Positions 1-8,300 of a stretch of DNA of 9,951 nt are shown here, piece by piece. The notes under the pieces are model-generated. The model was not told the origin of the DNA, did not search any database, and saw nothing but the letters and a program-made list of their open reading frames with translations. Source of the DNA: JBGTBQ01 sp041749275 (GTDB taxonomy: Bacteria > Acidobacteriota > Blastocatellia > Pyrinomonadales > Pyrinomonadaceae). The stretch covers positions 1-9,951 of the forward strand of contig JBGTBQ010000214.1 in NCBI GenBank assembly GCA_041749275.1. Direction: 5' to 3'. The position numbers were made by a program, and so were the translations under genes. Numbering within the stretch: the first letter of the stretch is position 1; every line of letters begins with the position of its first letter.

Positions 1-360
1 GCGATAGCCGCGAGTCAGCCGGAGGGCGACGGCGCAGCGGGGCGTGAGCGCGACGGGTCTGCGCCTGCGCCAAGCTCCAAGCCGGAGACGGAGAATGCGG
101 ACGGCGAAGCGCCGCCTGTGCCGTCGGCGGCAGCGGTGATAGGCACGCGTCGGGCCGTCGGCGCGTCGGCCCCGCAAGGCGACTACACCGTGCAAATTCT
201 CGTCGAGGTCAAGGACGGGCGCGTGACCGACGCGCGTGTATGGAATCCACGTCCCGGCGCGGGCGCTTACGAGGCGGTGGCGCTCAAGATGGCGCGCGAG
301 CGACGCTATCCGGAGAGTTTTAGCGGAAGCGAGAGGTTGAGAATCAGGGTCAGGCCGTAA
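1..360 (+). CDS. 3' end of a gene with a TonB C-terminal-like domain (partial)
   Basis: The reading frame is open from base 1 to a TAA at 358-360, so the gene starts upstream of the window; 119 residues are visible. The first 40 or so residues are a low-complexity Ala/Pro/Glu/Gly linker. The last 65 or so form a compact domain with the pattern YTVQILVEVKDGRVTDARVW, then a Pro/Gly turn, then AYEAVALKMARERRYPESFSG and a closing beta strand. That order (strand, DGxVxxAxV, helix with AL..AR..R..P, strand) is typical of TonB C-terminal domains, including those attached to other envelope or signalling proteins in Acidobacteriota-like genomes. A TonB-type envelope role is inferred. The N-terminal part, which would show a membrane anchor or another domain such as a kinase, is outside the window. 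Confidence 0.75.
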   Translation, partial: AIAASQPEGDGAAGRERDGSAPAPSSKPETENADGEAPPVPSAAAVIGTRRAVGASAPQGDYTVQILVEVKDGRVTDARVWNPRPGAGAYEAVALKMARERRYPESFSGSERLRIRVRP

Positions 361-420
361 CAAAGCCAGTCCGGGAAGCGGCGCGCTACGTCGCCCGGCG
401 AATCGGGACGGGCAACAGAG

Positions 421-1884
421 ATGCTGTTCATTCAGAGCAACAGCCTGTCGCTCTCGTTGAACGAGCGAGAGCGACTCGATCTGCTCGACGCGCTGGCGGC
501 GAGGGGCCACAGACCGCTCGTCCGCGCTTCGCGTCAAAGGTTTTTTCAATTGCTCATGGGTGAAGGCCGGGACGCCGCGCGTTCCGCCGTCGCCGCGTCG
601 GAGCTTGAGCGGGAGTATGCGGCGGAGCGTGAGTCTGAAGCGGGAGCCGCCTACACGCCGGGCGATCTTTTCAGCGCGGGCGATTGCGTTCTCTCGCTCG
701 TCTTCGGCGCGGATGGCGATGAAAGCTTGAGCGCGGGCATCATCTATAACGTCGAGACGGCGGAGCCGCTCGGAAGGCTCGACCATTTCCGCCGGGACGT
801 GTGCGAAGCGTTGGGCGAGGTGAGAGGCGTCGGAGCATGTGAGCCGGAGGCGACGGAGCAGTCGTCTGATGCGCCGCGCTGGCAGACGCGGTCGCGGGAG
901 TTGCCTCGGGGCTTGGCCCGTTTCATCGCCGTCCAGCCCGCCGACTTCGTCCGCGCCGCCGGCGCGCTCCGAGGGGGGCGCGAGCTAGGGCGCGCGTCGG
1001 AGTTGATGGAGGAGCGCGCGGTGCGTTTGTTCCTGCGGCGCGTGCAGGAGATGCGCCGCGAGGGATTTACGCCACGGCGTCTGTTCGCGGAGGCAGGCGT
1101 CCTTGCGGGCGGCGTCTCGCTCGATAGGATGCTGGACGCAGGGCTGTTGGAGCGCGAAGTGCGTGTGAGCTGTCGCAAGTCCGGTCACGCGCTGTTCGAC
1201 CTGCCTTCGCCCGACTCGCTCGCCGCCGTCACGATCAGCCGCGCCAAATGCAGCCTGTGCGCGACGCCCGTGGCCGACGAGGTTATCGAAGAGACGCTCA
1301 ACCCGACGCGGCTCGCCGTGGCCCTGCTCGAAGACGGCAGATGGCTTTCCAATCGCGTGTACAAAATCGTCCGCTCGCTCGGCGTCCCCGAAAGCGACAT
1401 CGCCACCGGCCCCGCCTCCACCCACGGCGAATCGCAATTGGCCGTCGAGGCGTGCGGCGACTCCTTCCTCTTCATCACGCGGGACGGTGATCTGACGCCC
1501 GCCTTCAGTCGCCGCGCCGCCGAGTGTGTCGAAGAGACGGAGGCGACGCACCTCGTCGTCGTCGTCACCGGCGTGGTCGAGGACGAAGCGCGGATGCGGC
1601 TTTACGAGTTCGCGTGGCGGCGCGCGCGCGCCGGTCTGGACGTGGACACGACGATTATCGAGGGGCTGGACACCGCGCGCGCGCGGATAGAACGCGCATT
1701 CGAGCGATGTGTTCGCCGCGAACTGTCCCGCCACCTTTTCACGCTCGACGCCGCGCTCGGCTTCAGCGCCGCTCATTTCGTGCTCGACTGGTTCAAGCTG
1801 ACGAAATCTTCGGGCGCGAAGAAACAAGCGGCAGATGCGCTCACGCCGCTATTCCTTGATCTTAACCAGCAAGTCGCATCGTGA
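421..1884 (+). CDS. Hypothetical cytoplasmic protein, 487 aa, with Cys-containing middle region
   Basis: I do not recognise this family. The ATG at 421 is the first start after the in-frame stop of the preceding gene, 60 bp upstream; only a weak purine stretch precedes it. There is no signal peptide or membrane segment. Residues 1-75 are mostly helical and charged. Residues 195-245 look like a helical or winged-helix-like segment. Cys251, His256, Cys277 and Cys280 (CRKSGH ... CSLC) could be a degenerate zinc ribbon. Residues 335-385 alternate strands and a helix (ESQLAVEACGDSFLFITRDG, then a helix, then HLVVVVTG), which loosely recalls a restriction-endonuclease-like fold in which the usual E-x-K would be replaced by I-T-R. 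The rest is helical. The nuclease-like comparison is a weak structural impression, not an assignment. Base composition matches the neighbours. Confidence 0.8.
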   Translation: MLFIQSNSLSLSLNERERLDLLDALAARGHRPLVRASRQRFFQLLMGEGRDAARSAVAASELEREYAAERESEAGAAYTPGDLFSAGDCVLSLVFGADGDESLSAGIIYNVETAEPLGRLDHFRRDVCEALGEVRGVGACEPEATEQSSDAPRWQTRSRELPRGLARFIAVQPADFVRAAGALRGGRELGRASELMEERAVRLFLRRVQEMRREGFTPRRLFAEAGVLAGGVSLDRMLDAGLLEREVRVSCRKSGHALFDLPSPDSLAAVTISRAKCSLCATPVADEVIEETLNPTRLAVALLEDGRWLSNRVYKIVRSLGVPESDIATGPASTHGESQLAVEACGDSFLFITRDGDLTPAFSRRAAECVEETEATHLVVVVTGVVEDEARMRLYEFAWRRARAGLDVDTTIIEGLDTARARIERAFERCVRRELSRHLFTLDAALGFSAAHFVLDWFKLTKSSGAKKQAADALTPLFLDLNQQVAS

Positions 1885-1932
1885 AGTCAGACGAGCGAGC
1901 CGCTCCCGGACGAGTCTCCGAGCAGAGTTGGA

Positions 1933-1950
1933 TGTAAATAACTTTTTACA
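1933..1950. promoter_or_regulatory. 18-bp dyad TGTAAA-N6-TTTACA, possible operator
   Basis: TGTAAA (1933-1938) and TTTACA (1945-1950) are perfect inverted repeats separated by six bases. They sit in an AT-rich island of about 30 bp within otherwise very GC-rich DNA, 70 bp upstream of the LuxE-like start. This spacing suits a dimeric repressor or activator. A possible -35-like TTGGAT at 1928 and a -10-like TACAAA at 1947 are too close together (13 bp) to call a promoter. Regulatory function is inferred from symmetry and position only. Confidence 0.35.
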
Positions 1951-2019
1951 AACACCCCGAAAATTTCGTCGCTCCGGGGTTGTGCGCGGGAGGCCGCGCT
2001 TAGTAATCTCCGTCGCAAG

Positions 2020-3108
2020 ATGGCGAGCAGCGAAACGACATTACAGAATCAAATCAGGGCTTCGCGCGAGGCGCTCGATGCGTGGGTGCGCGAGGTTGTC
2101 GAGTGGCACTTCAACCCGGAGACCGGCTCTCCCTTCTGGCTCGAACGCGCGAAGACGTTCGACTGGGACCCGCGCCGCGAGGTGCGGACTTACGACGATC
2201 TGGCGCGCTTCGGATTTTTCGAGGACGAGTGGCTGCGCGGCGGCCCCGTCCGTCGCTGGGTGCCGAAGGGGTTGTCCGATAAGCCCGTCTATGTCTTCGA
2301 GACGGGCGGCTCGACGGGCGTGCCCAAGTCGCGCATCAGCATCGAGGACTTTCGCATTGACTACGAGATGTTCAGCCGGACGCTGCCGGACGAATTCTTT
2401 CCGCCCGGCTCGGACTGGCTGATGCTCGGCCCTTCGGGGCCGCGCCGTCTGCGGCTGGCCGTCGAGCATCTGGCGCAACATCGCGGCGGCATCTGCTTCA
2501 CGGTTGACCTCGACCCGCGCTGGGTCATCAAGCTCATCAAGTCGGGGCAGATGCGGCAGGCCGAGGACTACAAGCGGCACGTCGTCGAGCAGGGCCTCAC
2601 GGTCTTGCGCGCGCACCCGAACGTCAAATGCCTGTTCACGACGCCGAAGCTGTTGGAAGCCTTGTGCGAGAAAATCTCTTTGAAGAAGGCGGGCATTACC
2701 GGCGTCTTCTGCGGCGGCACCGAGATGACGCCGCAGTTCCATCGCTTCGCCGTCGAGGAGTTGATGGAAGGCGCCTACTTCGCCGCGACCTACGGCAACA
2801 CGCTGATGGGCCTTGCCGTCCACAAGCCCCGCGCCGAGGGCGACCCTTTCGACATCATCTATTATCCGCCCTCGCCGCGCGCCTTGATCGAGGTGGTTGA
2901 CCCCGACCAGCCCGACCGCGTCGTCGGCTATGGCGAGACGGGCCGCGTGCGTTTGACGACGCTTACGAAAGAATTTTTCATGCCCCGTTTTCTCGAACGC
3001 GACGAGGCCGAGCGCGAGCCGCCGTGCGAGCCGTACCCGTGGGACGGCGTGCGAAACGTCCGCCCGTTCTCGCGCCTTCAGACGACGGTGGTCGAGGGCG
3101 TGTATTAG
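2020..3108 (+). CDS. LuxE/PaaK-type adenylate-forming enzyme (acyl-protein synthetase-like)
   Basis: The 362-residue protein has the hallmarks of the adenylate-forming superfamily in its PaaK/LuxE branch, whose members activate a carboxylic acid with ATP and pass the acyl group to CoA or a protein cysteine. The phosphate-binding loop is TGGSTGVPK (95-103, preceded by VFE). CGGTEM (231-236) and TYGNT (257-261) match the later ATP/AMP-binding motifs, and GETGRV (305-310) precedes the hinge region. The length is close to LuxE (about 370) and much shorter than phenylacetate-CoA ligase (about 430), so the mobile C-terminal domain is reduced. Cys336 (PPCEP) is the only Cys in the last 100 residues. 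The ATG at 2020 is the first in frame after a stop at 1939; no clear Shine-Dalgarno is seen. The substrate is unknown; a fatty acid is inferred from the LuxC-like gene downstream. A short PaaK homologue is the main alternative. Confidence 0.82.
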   Translation: MASSETTLQNQIRASREALDAWVREVVEWHFNPETGSPFWLERAKTFDWDPRREVRTYDDLARFGFFEDEWLRGGPVRRWVPKGLSDKPVYVFETGGSTGVPKSRISIEDFRIDYEMFSRTLPDEFFPPGSDWLMLGPSGPRRLRLAVEHLAQHRGGICFTVDLDPRWVIKLIKSGQMRQAEDYKRHVVEQGLTVLRAHPNVKCLFTTPKLLEALCEKISLKKAGITGVFCGGTEMTPQFHRFAVEELMEGAYFAATYGNTLMGLAVHKPRAEGDPFDIIYYPPSPRALIEVVDPDQPDRVVGYGETGRVRLTTLTKEFFMPRFLERDEAEREPPCEPYPWDGVRNVRPFSRLQTTVVEGVY

Positions 3109-3134
3109 AGGGCCTCGCGGGTGAATTTACCATT

Positions 3135-3210
3135 CGTTTAGAGGCGGGCAATGCCCGCCGCATCAAGCTCCGGGCGACTCGAACCGGCGGGCATTGCCCG
3201 CCTCTAAACG
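3135..3210. repeat. REP/BIME-like nested palindrome, 26-bp perfect arms
   Basis: Arms at 3135-3160 and 3185-3210 are perfect reverse complements over 26 bp, separated by a 24-bp loop. Each arm is also nearly palindromic by itself: GGCGGGCA-A-TGCCCGCC in the left arm and its complement in the right. The element can therefore form one long hairpin or two small ones. It lies 26 bp after the stop of the LuxE-like gene and 81 bp before the beta-propeller gene. This architecture is typical of repetitive extragenic palindromes. No T-run follows, so it is not a classic terminator, though it could protect the upstream mRNA 3' end. Copy number elsewhere cannot be seen here. Confidence 0.85.
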
Positions 3211-3291
3211 GTCGGTTTGCGGATTTGAAAATTGTTCGCGGAACGCAGTCGCACCTTGCGGGTACGTGTTTGAGAAAGGCCCACATTTATT

Positions 3292-4533
3292 ATGAAGCGC
3301 ATGAATGCACGGCTCGCGGTCATTTCGTTCGGCGCGCTGATGATGTGCGTGGGAAACGTCGCCGCGCAGGAGTGGACGCAGTGGCGCGGCCCCGCGCGCG
3401 ATGGCGTGGCGAAGAATTTTGCCGCGCCGAAGTCGTGGCCCAAGACCCTCACGCAAAAATGGAAGGTGACGGTCGGCGGCGGCTACTCGTCGCCCGTCGT
3501 CGCTGAGGGGCGCGTCTTTTTGCACACGCGAGAGGGCGAGCAGGAGGTCGTCTCCGCGTTCGATCTCTCGACGGGCAAAACCCTCTGGACGAAATCCTAC
3601 GACGCGGCCTTCGACAAGAACCAGTACGCCATCAAGATGGGCAAGGGGCCGAACTCGACGCCGCTCGTCCACGCGGGCCGGCTCTACACGCTCGGCGTGG
3701 GCGCCGTCCTCTCCGCGTTCGACGCGAAGACGGGCGCGCTCCTGTGGCGCAAGGATTTCGGGCGGCTCGACAGCTCGAAGCTCTTCTGCGGGACGGCGAT
3801 GTCGCCCGTCATGGAAAAGAATCTGCTCATCGTCCACGTCGGCGACGACCGGGGCGGCAAGGTGTCCGCGTTCGACGCGGCGACCGGCGCTGAAAAATGG
3901 TCTTGGGCCGGCGACGGCCCCGGTTACTCTTCGCCGGTCGTCGTCGAATTGGCGGGCGCGCGGCAGGTCGTCACGCTGACGGACAAATCGGTCGTGGGTT
4001 TGTCAGCCGAGAGCGGAAAGCTGCTCTGGAAGATGGCGTTCCCGGACGAGTGGAACGAAAACATCGTGACGCCCATCGTCTACCGGAACACGCTCATCGT
4101 CTCCGGCGTGCGGCAGGGGACGAAGGCCATCGAAATTGTGAAGGGCGCCGCTGGACTTGAAGCGAAGCAGCTCTGGCACAACCCGCAAGTGGCGATGTAC
4201 ATGAGTTCGCCCGTGCTCGATGGCGACTATCTGTTCGGCATGTCTTCTCTGCGGAAGGGGCAATACTTCTGCCTCAACGCGAAGACGGGCGAACTCGTCT
4301 GGGCGACCGAAGGGCGCGAGGGCAATCAGGCCGCCGTGTTGAACGCCGGCGGCGCGCTGCTGTTTTTGACGGCGGACGCCAACCTGATTGTCGCCGGCAA
4401 GAGTCTGAAAGGATTCGAGCCGCTGGCGCGTTACACGGTCGCCGACAACGCGACATATACCCACCCGGCCATCGTCGGCAGCCGGATATTGATAAAGGAT
4501 GAGGCGGCGCTGTCTTTGTGGAGCGTCGAGTGA
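3292..4533 (+). CDS. Secreted PQQ-like beta-propeller protein (BamB-like fold)
   Basis: The 413-residue protein begins with a Sec signal peptide: MKRMNARLA, a hydrophobic core to about residue 21, and a likely cleavage after NVAA (residue 25). There is no lipobox Cys at the cleavage site, so it is probably periplasmic. The mature protein opens with WTQWRGPARDG, the N-terminal signature of many PQQ-like propeller proteins in Acidobacteriota and Planctomycetota. Propeller repeats end in the pattern aFDxxTGxxlW at residues 89-99, 142-152, 193-203, 236-246 (degenerate) and 327-337. Such proteins share the BamB and quinoprotein dehydrogenase fold but usually bind no PQQ; no dehydrogenase catalytic residues are evident. 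A binding or scaffold role is more likely than an enzymatic one. An ATG at 3301 is an alternative start; a purine stretch (GAGAAAGG, 3272-3279) lies 12 bp before 3292. It separates the LuxE-like and LuxC-like genes. Confidence 0.88.
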   Translation: MKRMNARLAVISFGALMMCVGNVAAQEWTQWRGPARDGVAKNFAAPKSWPKTLTQKWKVTVGGGYSSPVVAEGRVFLHTREGEQEVVSAFDLSTGKTLWTKSYDAAFDKNQYAIKMGKGPNSTPLVHAGRLYTLGVGAVLSAFDAKTGALLWRKDFGRLDSSKLFCGTAMSPVMEKNLLIVHVGDDRGGKVSAFDAATGAEKWSWAGDGPGYSSPVVVELAGARQVVTLTDKSVVGLSAESGKLLWKMAFPDEWNENIVTPIVYRNTLIVSGVRQGTKAIEIVKGAAGLEAKQLWHNPQVAMYMSSPVLDGDYLFGMSSLRKGQYFCLNAKTGELVWATEGREGNQAAVLNAGGALLFLTADANLIVAGKSLKGFEPLARYTVADNATYTHPAIVGSRILIKDEAALSLWSVE

Positions 4534-4588
4534 GAATGACCGGAGCGCTTGCCGTATTTTTGTCAGTTGAGGGTATAGTGACAGGTAT

Positions 4589-4678
4589 TTCACCACAGAG
4601 ACACAGAGGACACGGAGCGAGCACAGAGAGTTGAATTTCTCTGTGCATTCTCTGTGCTCTCTGTGTCTCTGTGGTGAA
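4589..4678. repeat. 90-bp CACAGAG-type inverted-repeat element
   Basis: TTCACCACAGAGACACAGAG (4589-4608) is exactly reverse-complementary to 4659-4678, a 20-bp perfect terminal inverted repeat. Inside it, GCACAGAGA (4621-4629) pairs with TCTCTGTGC (4638-4646) around an 8-bp loop. The two stems are concentric, so the element could fold as one long interrupted hairpin. The same CACAGAG unit recurs throughout. There is no coding potential. It fills much of the 224-bp gap between the beta-propeller gene and the LuxC-like gene. I know this type of CACCACAGAG repeat from many environmental bacterial genomes, where its origin is poorly explained. It resembles a miniature inverted-repeat element, but I see no target-site duplication. 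Confidence 0.85.
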
Positions 4679-4757
4679 TCTCCACGTTTCACACGCTCAA
4701 CCCGCGAGGTCTGAGCGGCGCGGTTAATCCGTCACTAGACGCTCTAGCAAAACGCGA

Positions 4758-6184
4758 ATGCTACACATCCCCATCTTACGCAAAGGCCAACCGTACCGGA
4801 GCCTCGACATCGCGCGCGCGCCGCACAGCCGGACGCGCGAACCGTTCGTCGAAGTGAGTCAGGCCAACCCCGGTCTTATCCGCCGCGACCTGCTCGACCA
4901 GACGACGCCGCGCCGCGCGCTTCAGCAATTCACGTCGGCTGAACTGCTGGACATCTCGGCCCGCGCCGCGCGCCACTTCATGGAAGACACGCTGCCCATC
5001 GGCGACGCCGTGCAGACGCCGGATGAATACGTTCATCAACTATCGGCGACAACCGGGCTGCCGCATTCGCTCGCGCGCCGGAATATGCAGCGCGTCCACG
5101 GCGTGATGACGATGATGGGGAACGTGCTGGGCGGACTCACGCGCGGTCTCGATCTTTCGATTCTCGACCGGGGCGCGGGCGAGTCGGGCGGACACGTTCT
5201 GAGTTTCTTCCCGCGCGGGCCTTCGCTCGGCATCGTGCTGCCGAGCAACTCGCCGGGCGTCCATGCGCTGTGGATTCCCGCCGTGCCGCTCAAAGTCCCG
5301 CTGGTGTTAAAGCCCGGCGCGTCCGAACCGTGGACGCCTTATCGCATCATTCAGGCCTTCATCCGCGCGGGCGCGCCGCCCGAAGCGTTCAGCTACTATC
5401 CGACCGACCATGCGGGCGCGGGCGAAATCCTGCGCCGCACCGGTCGCGGCATGGTCTTCGGCGACTCTTCAACGACATCCGCGTGGAAGGACGACCCGCG
5501 CATAGAAATTCACGGCCCCGGCCACAGCAAGGTCGTCATCGGCGACGACCTCATTGACCGTTGGGAAGATTATCTCGACGTGATGGCCGCCTCCATCGCC
5601 GAGAACGGCGGGCGCTCGTGCGTCAATGCATCGGGCGTCTGGGTGTCGCGCCACGCGGACGAAATCGCGGAGGCGCTGGCCGAACGCCTCGCGCAAATCA
5701 TCCCGCGCGCGGTGGACGACCCCGCCGCCGCGCTCGCGCCTTTCGCCGACCCGGCGGTCGCGGCGCGCATCTCGCGGATGATTGACGACGGGTTGAAGTC
5801 CGAGCCGGGGGCGCGCGACGTGTCGGCCTCGCGGCGCGGCGCGGAAAGAGTCGTCCAACTCGACGGCGCGACCTATCTGCTGCCGACCGTGGTACGCTGC
5901 GACGGCCCGGCGCACCCGCTGGCGAACAGAGAATTTCTGTTCCCGTTCGCCGGCGTCGTCGAAGTCAGGCCCGAAGAGATTCCCGAAGCGCTCGGCCCCA
6001 GCCTCGTCGTCACGGCCATCACGGAGGACGAGGAGTTGATCGAGCGGCTCATCGCCTCGCCGCTCGTTGACCGTCTCAACGTCGGCCCCGTCTCGACGAT
6101 GCAGATCGCATGGGATCAGCCGCACGAGGGCAACCTGTTCGAGCACCTTTACGCGCGCCGCGCCTTTCAGCGCGCCGCCCGCTG

Positions 6185-6185
<1 letters not shown>
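4758..6185 (+). CDS. LuxC-like acylating aldehyde dehydrogenase (acyl-thioester reductase)
   Basis: The 475-residue protein belongs to the aldehyde dehydrogenase superfamily. LPSNSPGVHALW (161-172) matches the PxNxP cofactor-site region and VLKPGASEP (183-191) carries the conserved Lys185. The catalytic cysteine is Cys288 in ENGGRSCVNAS. The position of the general-base Glu motif (ELGGK in hydrolytic enzymes) reads HGPGHSK (252-258), without Glu, as in CoA-acylating enzymes of the AdhE/EutE type (GPGN-like). This favours interconversion of an acyl thioester and an aldehyde using NAD(P)H, as in LuxC, over oxidation of aldehyde to free acid. Residues 1-60 form an N-terminal extension (IPILRKGQPYRSLD). 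The ATG at 4758 has no strong Shine-Dalgarno. The TGA overlaps the start of the glycosyltransferase by one base. The physiological direction and substrate are unknown; pairing with the LuxE-like enzyme suggests reduction of a fatty acyl group. Confidence 0.85.
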
Positions 6186-7507
<1,322 letters not shown>

Positions 7508-7539
7508 ACGAAGGCGGCGAGGCGAAACGGTGTTGCCGC

Positions 7540-7556
7540 GGAGTTTTTTATAAGTG
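7540..7556 (+). promoter_or_regulatory. Shine-Dalgarno GGAG and GTG start of the ABC ATPase gene
   Basis: GGAG at 7540-7543 lies 10 bases before GTG 7554-7556. An in-frame TAA (7551-7553) directly precedes the GTG, so no earlier start is possible. The GTG gives the complete ABC N-terminus (LEVSHLSKSY), so it is the start. Confidence 0.65.
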
Positions 7557-8219
7557 CTGGAAGTTTCTCATCTCTCGAAATCATACCCGACGCCGCGCGG
7601 CGCGCTCGAAATCCTTTCGGATGTTTCTCTGTCACTGAAGCGCGGCGACGCCGTCTCGATCATGGGGCCGTCGGGGAGCGGCAAGAGCACGCTGCTCTAC
7701 ATCGTCGGCGCGCTGGAGCCGCCGACATCGGGCACGGTGACGCTCGACGGTCGGAACCCATTTCAACTTAAAGAGAAGGCGCTCGCGGCGTTCAGGAATA
7801 AGGAGGTTGGCTTCGTCTTTCAGGATCACTGTCTGCTCCCGCAGTGCAGTGTGCTTGAGAACGTCCTGACGCCGACGCTGGTTGCGTCTCGAAACGGCGA
7901 CCACGCGGCGCGAGCGCACTTGCTGCTCGAAGAGGTGGGGCTGGCGGATCGGCTCACGCATCGTCCGGCGGAACTCTCCGGCGGCGAGAAGCAGCGCGTG
8001 GCGCTCGCGCGCGCGCTCATCAGAAAGCCGCTGCTCCTGCTCTGCGACGAGCCGACGGGCAACCTCGACCACGATTCCGCCGAACGCGTCGCGTCGCTCC
8101 TGATCGAACTCCACCGGCGACAGGAGACTATCCTCCTCGTCGTCACGCACAGCGCCGAACTGGCCGCGCGTTTCCCCGTGCGCTTCAAGGTGGCTGACCG
8201 GCAACTAATCAAGGGATGA
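7554..8219 (+). CDS. ABC transporter ATP-binding protein, LolD/MacB class
   Basis: This 221-residue protein is a single complete nucleotide-binding domain, the usual size for LolD/MacB/FtsE-type ATPases. It shows Walker A GPSGSGKST (38-46), Q-loop Gln90 in FVFQDHCLLP, ABC signature LSGGEKQR (141-148), Walker B LLLCDEP (161-167) followed by TGNLD (168-172), and H-loop His199 in VTHS. The TGNLD after Walker B and FVFQ..LLP at the Q-loop are typical of the MacB/LolD group, which drives lipoprotein release, export of small molecules or envelope remodelling rather than nutrient import. The downstream gene encodes the matching FtsX-type permease. It starts 46 bp after the glycosyltransferase and is probably in the same transcript. 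The substrate cannot be read from sequence. Confidence 0.95.
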   Translation: MLEVSHLSKSYPTPRGALEILSDVSLSLKRGDAVSIMGPSGSGKSTLLYIVGALEPPTSGTVTLDGRNPFQLKEKALAAFRNKEVGFVFQDHCLLPQCSVLENVLTPTLVASRNGDHAARAHLLLEEVGLADRLTHRPAELSGGEKQRVALARALIRKPLLLLCDEPTGNLDHDSAERVASLLIELHRRQETILLVVTHSAELAARFPVRFKVADRQLIKG

Positions 8220-8297
8220 AGGATGAGGGATGAAGGATGAAAGCGTGATTGACGAACAGACGCTCTACCTTCATCCCTTATCCTTCATCCTTCATCC
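8214..8297. repeat. GGATGAA heptamer repeat forming an inverted-repeat hairpin
   Basis: Tandem GGATGAA/GGATGAG units at 8214-8240 face inverted copies (TTCATCC) at 8270-8297. The outer stem pairs 8214-8226 with 8285-8297 (13 bp, perfect) and the middle stem pairs 8227-8236 with 8268-8277 (10 bp, perfect), with a 7-base bulge at 8278-8284. An inner AGCGT/ACGCT stem pairs 8242-8246 with 8260-8264. The repeat begins within the last codons of the ATPase gene, whose TGA (8217-8219) is part of the first unit, and ends three bases before the permease ATG. It occupies the whole intergenic gap. Confidence 0.88.
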
Positions 8298-8300
8298 TTT

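Noticed and set aside
1617..1685. Alternating CG runs (GCGCGCGCGC) at about 1618-1630 and 1675-1685, possible Z-DNA
   Set aside because: They encode ordinary Arg/Ala codons inside a gene and are expected by composition; nothing else marks them.
985..1827. Long minus-strand open frame (280 codons) opposite the 487-residue gene
   Set aside because: It is rich in Arg/Ala/Gly/Asp, has no recognisable motif, and lies fully opposite a plus-strand frame with normal codon bias. In GC-rich DNA such antisense frames are common artefacts. The same applies to 2041-2823, 3163-3837, 5469-6257 and 8292-9170 on the minus strand.
1835..2422. Plus-strand open frame overlapping the end of the 487-residue gene and the start of the LuxE-like gene
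   Set aside because: The translation is an Arg/Ser/Ala-rich out-of-frame reading, and the overlapped frame carries clear adenylate-forming enzyme motifs.
3292..4533. Calling the propeller protein a PQQ-dependent alcohol dehydrogenase
   Set aside because: It is about 390 residues when mature, far shorter than quinoprotein dehydrogenases, with few clear propeller repeats and no visible disulfide-Cys pair or catalytic Asp context.
6110..6184. Earlier in-frame ATG for the glycosyltransferase
   Set aside because: The 25 extra residues are an alternative-frame reading of the aldehyde dehydrogenase C-terminus, and the ATG at 6185 gives a standard Rossmann beginning with a TGATG overlap.
7514..7549. 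Possible intrinsic terminator after the glycosyltransferase (GCGGC ... GCCGC then a T-run)
   Set aside because: The stem is only 5 bp with a 16-base loop, and four bases separate it from the six-T run, which also overlaps the ribosome-binding region of the next gene. Too weak to call.
8214..8297. Short repeated units resembling a CRISPR array
   Set aside because: The units are 7 bp, contiguous and inverted, without 25-40 bp repeats or unique spacers.
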